A DNA stretch of 64,000 nt from Paenibacillus cellulositrophicus (GTDB taxonomy: Bacteria > Bacillota > Bacilli > Paenibacillales > Paenibacillaceae). The stretch is from positions 5,485,001 through 5,549,000 of the forward strand of contig NZ_CP045295.1 of the NCBI RefSeq assembly GCF_009363095.1, given 5' to 3'. Shown in pieces: positions 55,331-64,000 of the stretch. The notes under the pieces are model-generated. The model was not told the origin of the DNA. It saw only the letters and a list, made by a program, of their open reading frames with translations, and did no database searches. Within the stretch, counting starts at the first letter, position 1, and the number at the start of each line of letters is the position of its first letter. Made by a program: the position numbers and the translations under genes.

Positions 55331-56221
55331 TTATAGAGCCTGAAGTTCCTTGCGCAAAATGGCAATCAGCTTCTCAGCCGCCGAGCTGAGCGACGAACCG
55401 TTTGGCTTGCGCAGCAGACCGGTGACAAGTCCTGAGTCCAAGTCATGTATGTTCTTGAGTACCGTACCCTCAGGGTTCGGGATTGCCGTAATGACCGGCA
55501 CGACAGCGATACCGAACTGAGCCTGTACATAATATTTCAGCGCGGCCATGTTCCCAATCTCCATGCCAGAATAAGGGCTTCCTCCTTTTTCCAAAAGGGA
55601 GGTTTCAAGTTTCTTGCGATAAGGGCAAACGGAGGTTGTAATCAGAATATTCTCATTTTGCAAATCTCTCAAAAAAATCATGTCTTTGGCGGCCAGCCTA
55701 TGCGTATCCGGAATAAGCAATGCCAGCCGTTCATTAAACAGCGGCTCAAACACATGTCCGACACCCGTCTCCGGAGTGGAGCAGATGGCAAGGTCAATCA
55801 GCCCCTCATTCAGCATTTGGCTCAGGATGAACGTATTGCCGATCTGGATGCTGACCTGTACTTTAGGATACTGCTGCATGAAAGGCGCCAAAATTTGCGG
55901 TAGCCGATAGCTTGCGGTCGGTTCCATCACCCCCAACCTTACGACCCCGGCCTCCCCCTGAATCAGCTCATTCATCGTTGTCACAAGGTAATCGTAATTT
56001 TTCAGCAATGTATCCGCATTTTGATGAAACAGCCTTCCCGCTTCCGTCAGCTTCAGCTTTTTTCCTCTTTCCAGCAGCTTGACTCCGAGATCGCTTTCCA
56101 GCTTCTGGATGTGCATCGTAACGGTAGATTGCCCGTATTGTAGGTCTTCCGCAGCGCGCTGAAAACTGCCGAGCTTCATGATCGTCTGGAACGTTTTGAT
56201 CGTTCGGATATCCACCTTCAT
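55331..56221 (-). CDS. LysR-family transcription regulator
   Basis: 296 residues. The winged helix (about 1-60) reads TIMKLGSFQRAAEDLQYGQS, then TVTMHIQKLESDLGVKLLER; the C-terminal periplasmic-binding-like effector domain follows. GGGAAGGAGTAT precedes the ATG at 56221; the longer frame to 56284 has no ribosome site. It is divergent from the flavin monooxygenase gene, 320 bases away, and most likely regulates that operon in response to a sulfur metabolite, as CysB/Cbl-like proteins do. Confidence 0.88.
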   Translation of the reverse strand: MKVDIRTIKTFQTIMKLGSFQRAAEDLQYGQSTVTMHIQKLESDLGVKLLERGKKLKLTEAGRLFHQNADTLLKNYDYLVTTMNELIQGEAGVVRLGVMEPTASYRLPQILAPFMQQYPKVQVSIQIGNTFILSQMLNEGLIDLAICSTPETGVGHVFEPLFNERLALLIPDTHRLAAKDMIFLRDLQNENILITTSVCPYRKKLETSLLEKGGSPYSGMEIGNMAALKYYVQAQFGIAVVPVITAIPNPEGTVLKNIHDLDSGLVTGLLRKPNGSSLSSAAEKLIAILRKELQAL

Positions 56222-56302
56222 ATACTCCTTCCCAAATAAGTTCATTATTTGTGAAGCGATGCTTCGGATATTTGCATTGTACAAAAAACGAAGTGTTCGA
56301 TA

Positions 56303-56312
56303 TAACTAGTTA
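56303..56312. promoter_or_regulatory. Possible LysR-type operator
   Basis: TAACTAGTTA palindrome in the divergent region; GGTTCAC also repeats at 22 bases (about 56382 and 56404), two helical turns apart. Confidence 0.4.
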
Positions 56313-56420
56313 ATAAATGCTAACTATTCCAACTTGATTACTAAGTATAATCCCGTTTTTTTACTCTGGCTACCCATTTATGGTTCACAAATCATGAATT
56401 TACGGTTCACCTATTTGCAT

Positions 56421-56450
56421 TTTACAAAAAGGAATCAACTACATTATGAT
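56421..56450 (+). promoter_or_regulatory. Promoter of the monooxygenase-ABC operon
   Basis: TTTACA (56421-56426), 18-base spacer, TATGAT (56445-56450), directly downstream of the two GGTTCAC repeats. Confidence 0.55.
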
Positions 56451-56541
56451 TTGGGCATGAGAATAACACAGTAAAAATGTCGGAATAGTCACGTATGGTT
56501 AGGGAGGCAAGTCCAAAGAAGTTGAAGCCATAAGGAGGCGT

Positions 56542-57882
56542 ATGAAGATGTCGAAACCCAAAAAGCTCAAGCTTGGAGCAATGATTCATGGTGTGGGCGG
56601 AGGTTGGGAGGACTGGAGGCACCCAGATGCAATAACCGATGCCAGCGTAAATTTCGATTTTTACAAAAGAGAAGCCCTTACAGCGGAGGCTGGCAAATTC
56701 GATTTTGCTTTTATCGCTGACAGTGTACACATTACCTCCAATTCGAGTCCGCATTATCTCAATCGCTTCGAACCGCTGACGATCTTGTCGGCTCTTGCCG
56801 CCGTAACATCTCGAATCGGGCTGGTCGGTACGTTAACCGTGAGCTACAGCGAGCCGTTCACCGTCGCCAGACAATTCGCTTCCCTCGACCATATCAGCCA
56901 CGGCAGAGCAGGATGGAATGTGGTGACTTCATGGCTCTCGGGCAGCGCCAACAATTACAGCAAAGACGAGCATCCTCCGCATGAAACCCGGTATCGGATC
57001 GCCCAGGAGCATGTGGATGTCGTCCGGGGCTTGTGGGATTCCTGGGAGGACGATGCTTTCGTTCGGGACAAACAGTCCGGCGTGTTCTTCGATCCCAGCA
57101 AACTGCACGCCTTAAATCATAAAGGTGAATTTTTCTCCGTCCAGGGGCCGCTTAACATCGCCCGTTCCAAGCAAGGGCAGCCCGTTATTTTCCAGGCGGG
57201 GACTTCCGAGGACGGACGCAACTTCGCAGCTAAAAATGCCGATGCCATCTTCGTCGGCCACGAAACAATAGAAGAAGCTCAAAGCTATTACCGCGACGTG
57301 AAGGGCCGGGCGGCTGGTTTCGGACGAAATCCTGACGATCTTTCGATTCTTCCCGGTATCCGGCCCATCATCGGCAGAACGGAGGAAGAAGCAGAGCGCA
57401 AATATCAGGAGACGGTCAATCTTGTTTCTATCGAAAAGGCCGTCGTCGCTTTGGGCAGGCCGTTCAACGATTTCGACTTCAGCCGGTTCCCGCTCGATGA
57501 GCCGTTTCCGGATTTGGGCGATCTGGGGCTGAACAGCCAACAGGGGAGCTCAGAGAAAATTAAACGGCTGGCCAAAGAGCACAATCTAACGCTGCGCCAA
57601 GTCGCGCTCCGTTTTGCCACACCGAAAAGCCAATTCGTCGGTACTCCAGAACAGGTTGCGGACACGATACAGCAGTGGTATGAGCAAGGAGCAGCGGACG
57701 GCTTTATTATAGGCGTTGGCATTCCGAACGGATTGCAGGATTTCGTCGAGTGGGTCGTCCCGATTTTGCAGCAGCGGGGCTTATTCCGGGAAGCGTATGA
57801 GCACGATACACTGCGCGGACATCTCGGTTTGAAGTTTCCAGTTAACCGTTACAGCGACTTGCAGCAGCCGGTCAACGGATAA
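56542..57882 (+). CDS. Flavin-dependent monooxygenase, NtaA/SnaA/DszA type
   Basis: 446 residues, bacterial-luciferase-like fold. KLGAMIHGVGGGWEDWRHPD is the typical start of this group. The middle part contains the FMN-site sequence GRAGWNVVTSW and the C-terminal block FVGTPEQVADTIQQWYEQGA. Relatives with FMNH2 from a separate reductase break C-S bonds of dibenzothiophene sulfone, or C-N bonds of nitrilotriacetate and similar compounds. AAGGAGGCGT precedes the ATG. It heads a five- to six-gene operon with an ABC importer; the substrate is probably an imported organosulfur or chelate compound. Confidence 0.88.
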   Translation: MKMSKPKKLKLGAMIHGVGGGWEDWRHPDAITDASVNFDFYKREALTAEAGKFDFAFIADSVHITSNSSPHYLNRFEPLTILSALAAVTSRIGLVGTLTVSYSEPFTVARQFASLDHISHGRAGWNVVTSWLSGSANNYSKDEHPPHETRYRIAQEHVDVVRGLWDSWEDDAFVRDKQSGVFFDPSKLHALNHKGEFFSVQGPLNIARSKQGQPVIFQAGTSEDGRNFAAKNADAIFVGHETIEEAQSYYRDVKGRAAGFGRNPDDLSILPGIRPIIGRTEEEAERKYQETVNLVSIEKAVVALGRPFNDFDFSRFPLDEPFPDLGDLGLNSQQGSSEKIKRLAKEHNLTLRQVALRFATPKSQFVGTPEQVADTIQQWYEQGAADGFIIGVGIPNGLQDFVEWVVPILQQRGLFREAYEHDTLRGHLGLKFPVNRYSDLQQPVNG

Positions 57883-57911
57883 ACAGACTACTTTGTAGAT
57901 GGAGATGGGTT

Positions 57912-59567
57912 ATGAAAAAGTCTTGGGTAAAAGCCGTTAAAATGGCTACGATTCTTTTGGCGCTGACCCTGCTGCTGTCCGCTTGCGGCGATGGAAGCAG
58001 TCAAGCCACGCAAGGAGCGAATGCAGCGGAAGTGGACTCTGGGCCTGTCACGCCTGGAGGGGAGCTGGTCTTTGCACTGGGGGGCATCGTGACCGATGAC
58101 AATCTGGACGCACACAAGGCGGGCAACGCCCAGAACGGGCGGGTAATGAGATCGCTGTACGACAGTCTGGTCGTTGAGCTGCCGGACCATTCGATCAAGC
58201 CATGGCTCGCCACTTCATGGGAAATTTCGGAGGACAAGAAGAGCTATACGTTCCATTTACGCAAGGACGTCAAATTTCACGACGGCACTCCGTTTAACGC
58301 GGAGGCGGTCAAATTCAACTTCGATCGGATCAAGGATCCGGCGACGAAGGCGTCAAGCTCGTTGAATGAAATCGGCAGCTACGTCTCAACGGATGTGCTG
58401 GACGAATACACGGCGAGAATAAACTTTAGCGCCCCGTTCGCGCCCTTTTTGAGCAATGCGGCGAAGGTCGATCTGGGGTTCGTTTCCCCTGCGGCCGTCA
58501 AGAAATACGGGGATAAGTATCCCCAGAATCCAGTCGGCACGGGACCGTTCAAGCTCGTGAAGTTGGTGCCTGGAACGGAAGTTCAATTCGAGAAGAATCC
58601 CGACTATAATTGGGCTCCGCCGACGGCGAAGCATCAAGGGCCGGCTTATTTGGATAAGCTGACCGTCAAGTATGTGCCTGAGGAAGCGACCAGAATCAGC
58701 GTGCTGCAGAGCAAACAGGTGCAGGCAGCAGACATTATACCTCCGCAAAATTTGGTGGCTTTAAAGGCGGACAATCAATTTAGGGTTCAGGAAACCGAAC
58801 TGCTGCAGGTGAATTTCTCGATTTATTTGAATCCGCAAAAAGCACCATGGAATGATCTGAAAGTCAGGGAAGCCGTGCGAGCGGCTATGGATCTGGACGC
58901 TGCGGTCAAAACGATCTATCTGGGCACCTCAAAGCAGGCCTGGTCTCCGATTTCACCTTCTATGCTCGGCTATACTCCGACCGTGGAAAACTCCTGGAAG
59001 CCGGATGCGGCGAAAGCGAATCAGCTTCTGGACGATCTTGGCTGGGTAAAGGGAGCGGACGGCATCCGCGAGAAGGACGGTAAGAAGCTGACCATTGAAT
59101 TTATCGATACGCAGGGGAACCGGGAGAAGCGGCTCGATTTAATGGCGGTGCTTCAGCAGCAGTTGAAGCAGGCGGGTGTTGAATTAAAAGTCGTGTCTCT
59201 GCCTTCGGGCACCTATTCGGAGCGCCGGCTGAAAGGGGATTACGACCTTGTGGCTGCGAGCCAATTCTCAGGAGATCCCGACGTGCTGCGGCAAATTTTT
59301 TCCACCAAGGGCCCGTCGAAGAAGAACAATCTCGCCAGGGCAAACGATCCCCAGCTGGATCAGTGGCTCGAAGACGGTTATCTGGAGAATGATCCGGAGA
59401 AGCGTAAAGAAGTCTATAAAAAAGCGCAGGAATGGATTATTCAAAACGTATATTCCATACCGACCTACGTATTTCAATACTCGCTCGCATCCGTTCAGGA
59501 GGTGAACGGCATCACGTTTGATTCTCCCGGCTGGCCGGTCTTTTACGATGCATGGATCAAAAAATAA
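57912..59567 (+). CDS. ABC importer substrate-binding lipoprotein, family 5
   Basis: 551 residues. The lipobox LLSACGDG places the lipidated Cys at 25. The family 5 pattern (AEAVKFNFDRIKDP, then VGTGPFKLVKL, and WSPISPSML) is that of dipeptide/oligopeptide/nickel/glutathione-type binding proteins. It lies 29 bases after the monooxygenase gene. It captures the substrate at the outer membrane face; relatives in similar loci bring in peptides or sulfur compounds. Confidence 0.9.
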   Translation: MKKSWVKAVKMATILLALTLLLSACGDGSSQATQGANAAEVDSGPVTPGGELVFALGGIVTDDNLDAHKAGNAQNGRVMRSLYDSLVVELPDHSIKPWLATSWEISEDKKSYTFHLRKDVKFHDGTPFNAEAVKFNFDRIKDPATKASSSLNEIGSYVSTDVLDEYTARINFSAPFAPFLSNAAKVDLGFVSPAAVKKYGDKYPQNPVGTGPFKLVKLVPGTEVQFEKNPDYNWAPPTAKHQGPAYLDKLTVKYVPEEATRISVLQSKQVQAADIIPPQNLVALKADNQFRVQETELLQVNFSIYLNPQKAPWNDLKVREAVRAAMDLDAAVKTIYLGTSKQAWSPISPSMLGYTPTVENSWKPDAAKANQLLDDLGWVKGADGIREKDGKKLTIEFIDTQGNREKRLDLMAVLQQQLKQAGVELKVVSLPSGTYSERRLKGDYDLVAASQFSGDPDVLRQIFSTKGPSKKNNLARANDPQLDQWLEDGYLENDPEKRKEVYKKAQEWIIQNVYSIPTYVFQYSLASVQEVNGITFDSPGWPVFYDAWIKK

Positions 59568-59588
59568 ACGAATCGGAGGGAGCCGTCC

Positions 59589-60512
59589 GTGATCAAATAT
59601 ATTCTGAACCGGATTATCGTCTCCGTTCCGGTCATTCTGGGTTCACTGACGCTGGTGTTTATTATCATCCATTGGCTCCCGGGGGATCCGGCCCAGATGA
59701 TCGCCGGCGACGATGCGGCGCCGGAGCGGGTCGATTTTCTCAGAGAGCAGTTTGGTCTTAACGAGCCTTTGTGGAAGCAGTATCTCGACTATTTGTGGAA
59801 CAGCCTAAGAGGGGATTTCGGTCACTCCTTCGCCAATAGCCAACCGGTCCTGGAGAGGCTGGTTGCCCAGCTTCCGGCCACGCTTTCACTCGCCGTCGTC
59901 AGCACCATCTTTGCTATCGTGGTCGGCGTTGCACTCGGTGTGTTATCCGCCGTGTATAGGAACAAAGCGCTCGACTACGTTGTACGGGTCATCAGCCTGC
60001 TGGGAGTTTCCATGCCGAAGTTTTGGCTGGGCATTCTGCTCATTCTGGTCTTCTCCGTGCATTTGCGGCTGCTTCCAGCCATCGGTAACGGGAGCTTCAA
60101 GCAGCTGATCCTGCCTTCATTCGCCTTAGGTCTAACCGGCGCAGGTATGCTGACGCGGATGGTGCGCAACAGCGTACTCGAAGTGATCCAAGAGCCATTT
60201 GTGGTGACCCTTCGCTCCAAAGGCTTGACCGAACGTGCGGTACTCTACCGGCATGTGCTTCGTAACGCGCTGATGCCGGCGATAACCGTTCTTGGCGTGT
60301 TAGTCGGTGAAATGCTGGCAGGAGCCGTTGTGACGGAAACTGTGTTTTCTAGACAGGGGCTTGGCAAGCTCGTTGTGGACGCGATCAACCAAAAAGATAT
60401 CCCGGTTATTCAGGCAGCGATTCTGATCACCGGAATCTTTACCATCATCGTCAATTTGTTGGTGGATATATCGTACTCTTATGTCGATCCAAGGGTGAGG
60501 AAGGCCCGATAA
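59589..60512 (+). CDS. ABC importer permease, DppB type
   Basis: 307 residues with six predicted membrane helices. The EAA-like loop reads LRSKGLTERAVLYRHVLRNA LMP in the expected place, and GASIPTFWLG-like GVSMPKFWLGILL is the family's typical motif. AATCGGAGGGAGCC precedes the GTG. It forms the membrane pore with the next gene. Confidence 0.9.
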   Translation: MIKYILNRIIVSVPVILGSLTLVFIIIHWLPGDPAQMIAGDDAAPERVDFLREQFGLNEPLWKQYLDYLWNSLRGDFGHSFANSQPVLERLVAQLPATLSLAVVSTIFAIVVGVALGVLSAVYRNKALDYVVRVISLLGVSMPKFWLGILLILVFSVHLRLLPAIGNGSFKQLILPSFALGLTGAGMLTRMVRNSVLEVIQEPFVVTLRSKGLTERAVLYRHVLRNALMPAITVLGVLVGEMLAGAVVTETVFSRQGLGKLVVDAINQKDIPVIQAAILITGIFTIIVNLLVDISYSYVDPRVRKAR

Positions 60513-60582
60513 CATCCGTTTGTTCTTATTCCTGCGTTGGAAAACAGACGTATTAAATCCATGGGGAAGGAGTGAAACATCC

Positions 60583-61497
60583 ATGCAGGTGAACTCCGTG
60601 ACACCGGAAATGACACCAGAGGCGGTAGCGTCGAATCCGGTGGGAGGTGCGGCCCAGCCCAAGCTGCGATCCAAGGCCGGAAGCTTGACTGTGTCCAAAG
60701 CGCTGCTTGGCTTCTCGCTTGCCGTGCTGGCCTTTCTGGTTGCGGCAGCCATCGTTCCACAGTGGATCGCGCCATATTCGCCTACGGATATGAAGACGGA
60801 CCAGCTGCTGCATTCGCCGAGCCTGTCACACTGGCTCGGAACCGATCAATTCGGCCGGGATGTTTGGACGCTCATCATTTTCGGCAGCCGCCAGTCTCTA
60901 TTGATGGGGATCGTATCGGTTCTTATCGGCGGGTTGATCGGCACACTGATCGGCCTCATAGCCGGATATTGCGGCGGCATCGTCGATTCCGTCTTCATGA
61001 GGCTGAACGATATTCTGATGACGATCCCCGGCATTCTGCTCGCTATCGCCATTTCTGTGGCACTGGGACCGAGCTTTTTTAACGTCATCCTCGCGATCAG
61101 TGTGGCAGCCATACCTGGAAAAGCGCGGGTGATACGCAGTACGGTCCTGTCGATTCGCAGCCGTCCGTTCATCGATGCCGCCCGTGCCGTCGGTACTTCG
61201 CATCTTGAAATTATGTTCCGGCACATCTTGCCGAACTGCTTCTCTCCCCTTCTTGTGATGATGACCATTGGGGTAGGAAGCTCCATTCTCGTAGGAACCG
61301 GACTAAGCTTTCTCGGTCTTGGCGTCGTTCAGGAAATTCCGGATTGGGGCTACCTGCTCTCGCAAGGGCGCAGCTATATGACGGTGGCCTGGTGGGTGGC
61401 CACGTTCCCGGGGCTTGCCATCACATTGCTTGTTATCGTAGTGAATCTAATCGGAGATCATCTTCGCGACTGGATGGATCCGAAGAGGGGAGTTTGA
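60583..61497 (+). CDS. ABC importer permease, DppC type
   Basis: 304 residues with six predicted membrane helices. LLHSPSLSHWLGTDQFGRDV is the DppC-family signature, and AARAVGTSHLEIMFRHILPN is the EAA loop. AAGGAGTGAAACATCC precedes the ATG at 60583; the frame is open upstream to 60520. The stop is separated by one base from the next start. Confidence 0.9.
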   Translation: MQVNSVTPEMTPEAVASNPVGGAAQPKLRSKAGSLTVSKALLGFSLAVLAFLVAAAIVPQWIAPYSPTDMKTDQLLHSPSLSHWLGTDQFGRDVWTLIIFGSRQSLLMGIVSVLIGGLIGTLIGLIAGYCGGIVDSVFMRLNDILMTIPGILLAIAISVALGPSFFNVILAISVAAIPGKARVIRSTVLSIRSRPFIDAARAVGTSHLEIMFRHILPNCFSPLLVMMTIGVGSSILVGTGLSFLGLGVVQEIPDWGYLLSQGRSYMTVAWWVATFPGLAITLLVIVVNLIGDHLRDWMDPKRGV

Positions 61498-61498
61498 A

Positions 61499-63562
61499 AT
61501 GAAGCCATTGCTGGATATACAACAGTTGTCCGTCGACTTCCAGACGCCCAATGGCCCGTTGAATGCGGTTCAGCACGTCAATCTGTCGATCGGAAGCGGA
61601 GAGATCGTCTGCCTCGTCGGAGAGTCGGGAAGCGGCAAGACGATCACATCTTTATCCATCATGCGGTTGATCGACTATGATAACGGCAGAGTATCCGAGG
61701 GTCGGATCATGCTGGACGGCCGCAGTCTAGTCGGATTGTCGCAGCGGGAAATCAGCGAGCTTCGAGGCAAGAAGATCGCCATGATTTTTCAGGAGCCGAT
61801 GACCGCTCTAGACCCTGTATTTACGATCGGGCAACAAATCACGGAGGTAATCCTTCGTCATGAGAAGGTAAGCAAGGCTGCGGCACGAGATAAGGCCGTC
61901 CATTTGCTTCGGCGGGTCGGGATTCCGGAGCCGGGCATCCGGATGAAGCAGTATCCGTATGAGCTCTCAGGCGGTATGCGGCAGCGGGCGATGATTGCGA
62001 TGGCGCTGGCATGCGGTCCCGAGCTGCTTATCGCCGATGAGCCGACAACGGCTCTCGACGTCACGATTCAAGCGCAGATCCTGAGCCTGCTTCAGGAGCT
62101 TAAGCGGGAGTTTCAAATGTCCATACTGCTCATCACGCATGACTTAGGCATTGCCGCCGAGATGGCTGACCGGGTCGTGGTCATGTACGCGGGAAAAGTG
62201 GTCGAACAAGCAAACGTTCATATGCTGTTTGAACAGCCTTCCCATCCCTACACTCAAGGGCTGCTGCAGTCCATCGTGACACTGGATCAACCCAGGGGTT
62301 CGAAGCTGTACACGATCCGCGGCTCTATCCCGAGCTTAGCCGATCTTCCTTCCGGGTGCCGTTTTCATCCGCGCTGCCCTTACGCTACGGATCGCTGCAA
62401 GAAAGAGGACCCTCCGCTTGCCCACGTGAACGGGAGAGATGTCGCCTGCTGGCATGCAGAGAAATTGGACCATCTTGCCGCCGAGGTGTACTGGGGACAA
62501 TCCGAAGCTTCCGCTGAGCTTAACCTTGGCTCCCATCTGTCTCATGCTTCGGGAAGTTCCCAAGCGGTTTTGGAACAGCAGAGTCCTCTGCTGGAGATCA
62601 AACAATTAACCAAGTATTATCCTGTGCATGGAGGAGTATTTCATCGGAACAAAGCGTTCATTCGCGCGGTCGACGGGGTTTCCTTCCGGATCGAGAAAGG
62701 GGAGACCTTCGGTCTCGTCGGTGAATCGGGATGCGGCAAGTCAACCCTTGGACGGATGCTGCTTCAATTGGAAAAGGCAACCGGCGGGGAAGTCATCTTC
62801 GAAGGACGGCATCTGCTTCCCGCCGGTGGTGGAAGAAGCGGCGGCAGGGTCAGCTGGAAGGAATCCCGCCGCGACATGCAGGTGATCTTTCAGGACCCGT
62901 ACGGCTCGATCAATCCGCGCTGGAAGGTAGGGGATATCATAGGGGAGCCATTGTGGGTGCACGAATCGCTGCGGGGATCGGCCAAGCGGGAGAAGGTCGA
63001 AGCTGTGATGCAACTCGTAGGCTTGAATCCGGCATGGTATGACCGTTATCCGCATGAATTCTCCGGCGGCCAACGGCAGCGGATCGGCATTGCCCGCGCT
63101 ATTGCGCTAAATCCCAAGTTCATTCTGGCAGATGAAGCGGTCTCCGCACTGGACGTATCGGTCCAGTCGCAAGTCGTTAATCTAATGAAGGAGCTTCAAC
63201 AGCAGCTGAAGCTGACCTACCTGTTCATCGCGCACGGTTTGAACATCGTGCGGCACATCTCAGACCGGATCGGCGTGATGTATCTCGGCAAGCTGGTCGA
63301 ACTGGCGCCTACCGACGAGCTATTCAGCCAGCCAGCGCATCATTATACGAAGGCATTGTTATCGGCCATCCCTATCGCCGATCCGAAGCGGAAGCGGAAC
63401 TACATGCCGATCGAAGGTGAGATACCGTCCCCGGCCAATCCGCCATCCGGCTGCCGGTTTCATACGCGTTGCCCTGCTGCAACCTCGCGATGCAAAGAAG
63501 TGGAGCCCGTGCTTCAACCGGTCGGAACAGGTCACTGGGCAGCCTGTCATTATCCTCTATAA
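61499..63562 (+). CDS. Fused dual-ATPase subunit of the ABC importer (DppD-DppF fusion)
   Basis: 687 residues holding two complete nucleotide-binding domains. First: GESGSGKT, LSGGMRQRAMIAMALA and ADEPTTALD. Second (from about 360): GESGCGKST, FSGGQRQRIGIARAIA and ADEAVSALD. After each comes the oligopeptide-type C-terminal cysteine motif, GCRFHPRCPYATDRC and GCRFHTRCPAATSRC. In many systems DppD and DppF are separate; here they are one polypeptide. It supplies energy for the permease pair upstream. Confidence 0.93.
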   Translation: MKPLLDIQQLSVDFQTPNGPLNAVQHVNLSIGSGEIVCLVGESGSGKTITSLSIMRLIDYDNGRVSEGRIMLDGRSLVGLSQREISELRGKKIAMIFQEPMTALDPVFTIGQQITEVILRHEKVSKAAARDKAVHLLRRVGIPEPGIRMKQYPYELSGGMRQRAMIAMALACGPELLIADEPTTALDVTIQAQILSLLQELKREFQMSILLITHDLGIAAEMADRVVVMYAGKVVEQANVHMLFEQPSHPYTQGLLQSIVTLDQPRGSKLYTIRGSIPSLADLPSGCRFHPRCPYATDRCKKEDPPLAHVNGRDVACWHAEKLDHLAAEVYWGQSEASAELNLGSHLSHASGSSQAVLEQQSPLLEIKQLTKYYPVHGGVFHRNKAFIRAVDGVSFRIEKGETFGLVGESGCGKSTLGRMLLQLEKATGGEVIFEGRHLLPAGGGRSGGRVSWKESRRDMQVIFQDPYGSINPRWKVGDIIGEPLWVHESLRGSAKREKVEAVMQLVGLNPAWYDRYPHEFSGGQRQRIGIARAIALNPKFILADEAVSALDVSVQSQVVNLMKELQQQLKLTYLFIAHGLNIVRHISDRIGVMYLGKLVELAPTDELFSQPAHHYTKALLSAIPIADPKRKRNYMPIEGEIPSPANPPSGCRFHTRCPAATSRCKEVEPVLQPVGTGHWAACHYPL

Positions 63563-63649
63563 GAAAGGTATCATTGGCTGCCACCGCAACGGTGCAACAC
63601 CAAAGAAAATCGGCGCAAAGTCGCCAAATTAGGGAAGAGGAGGATCAGC

Positions 63650-64000
63650 ATGAGTAAAATGATGCATTTGGGGCTCTTCGTCACTGCGGCCGGCCACCAT
63701 GCAGGCGGCTGGCGCCATCCGGATGCGGCTGTCAGCGATCCGCTTGATCCCGATTATTATCAATCGATCGCACAAAAGGCGGAGCGTGCCAAGCTGGATA
63801 TGCTTTTCATCGCCGATAAACTGGCCATAGACGATAATTACGGAAGCAGCTTCGACATGACGGTCACACACCGCCCGTCCTTATCCGCAGAGCCCCTGAC
63901 GCTATTAGCGGCATTAAGCGCGGTGACGGACAGGATCGGGCTAGCGGCCACCGCCTCCACGACATACAATGAGCCTTTTCACATCGCGCGCAAGTTTGCG
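63650..64000 (+). CDS. Second NtaA/SnaA/DszA-type monooxygenase, N-terminal part
   Basis: The first 117 codons are in the window; the frame runs past its end. It starts MSKMMHLGLFVTAAGHHAGG and continues WRHPDAAVSDPLDPDYYQSI, the same family pattern as the enzyme at 56542. GAAGAGGAGGATCAGC precedes the ATG. It is downstream of the ABC importer on the same strand, so the operon probably uses two related oxygenases. Confidence 0.85.
   Translation, partial: MSKMMHLGLFVTAAGHHAGGWRHPDAAVSDPLDPDYYQSIAQKAERAKLDMLFIADKLAIDDNYGSSFDMTVTHRPSLSAEPLTLLAALSAVTDRIGLAATASTTYNEPFHIARKFA

Noticed and set aside
55114..55365. Two overlapping frames near the LysR gene
   Set aside because: No ribosome site, no domain, and one overlaps the LysR gene end.

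Overview
The window looks like a Bacillales chromosome, most probably Paenibacillus or a close relative. Supporting signs are GGAGG-type ribosome sites, frequent GTG and TTG starts, a yqhH-yqhG pair, a YqzE homologue, a YkvI-type transporter, a B12-dependent NrdJ and a typical RsmF. These calls come from reading the sequence; no database search was run.

Layout. 1-8.4 kb is ordinary core genome: a HAD phosphatase tail, a GGDEF protein followed by rsmF, a GT4 glycosyltransferase, a YkvI transporter, DedA, xpt and small conserved proteins. 8.5-41.2 kb is a 32.66 kb integrated element that splits a tRNA-Leu(CAG) gene exactly in its anticodon loop. The 5' half of the tRNA lies at 8497-8535 and the 3' half at 41188-41240. 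The 7-base loop TTCAGGT is repeated at both junctions, and the two halves join into a complete cloverleaf. Just inside the left end the element carries its own complete CCA-encoding tRNA-Leu(CAG), then a tyrosine integrase and an excisionase-like protein. It has no recognisable conjugation genes.

Element cargo. Next to the integration module is an AT-rich two-gene Hachiman-type defence system (hamA, hamB). Beyond it lies a patchwork of drug-efflux type transporters (MFS, one EamA), each near a regulator (ArsR, MocR, TetR, MerR), plus small enzymes (thioesterase, acetyltransferases, haloalkane-dehalogenase-like hydrolase, reductase, tautomerase). Many remnants sit between them: IS110-family pieces, a truncated group II intron, a broken multicopper oxidase with a 168-bp tandem duplication, a truncated CopZ-like domain, and fragments of MFS and hydrolase genes. 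Three regulator genes in the element appear to be transcribed as leaderless mRNAs.

41.2-53 kb returns to core genes: polysaccharide deacetylase, amidase, yqzE, a secreted protein, yqhG-yqhH and nrdJ, then small AT-rich secreted and membrane proteins. At 53.4 kb lies an unusual protein joining a peptidase-S51-like domain to an archaeal-type CTP-dependent riboflavin kinase-like domain. From 55.3 kb to the end is a LysR-controlled locus with two flavin-dependent (DszA/NtaA-type) monooxygenases flanking a four-gene family-5 peptide/organosulfur ABC importer whose two ATPases are fused. It suggests uptake and oxidative breakdown of an organosulfur or chelate compound.
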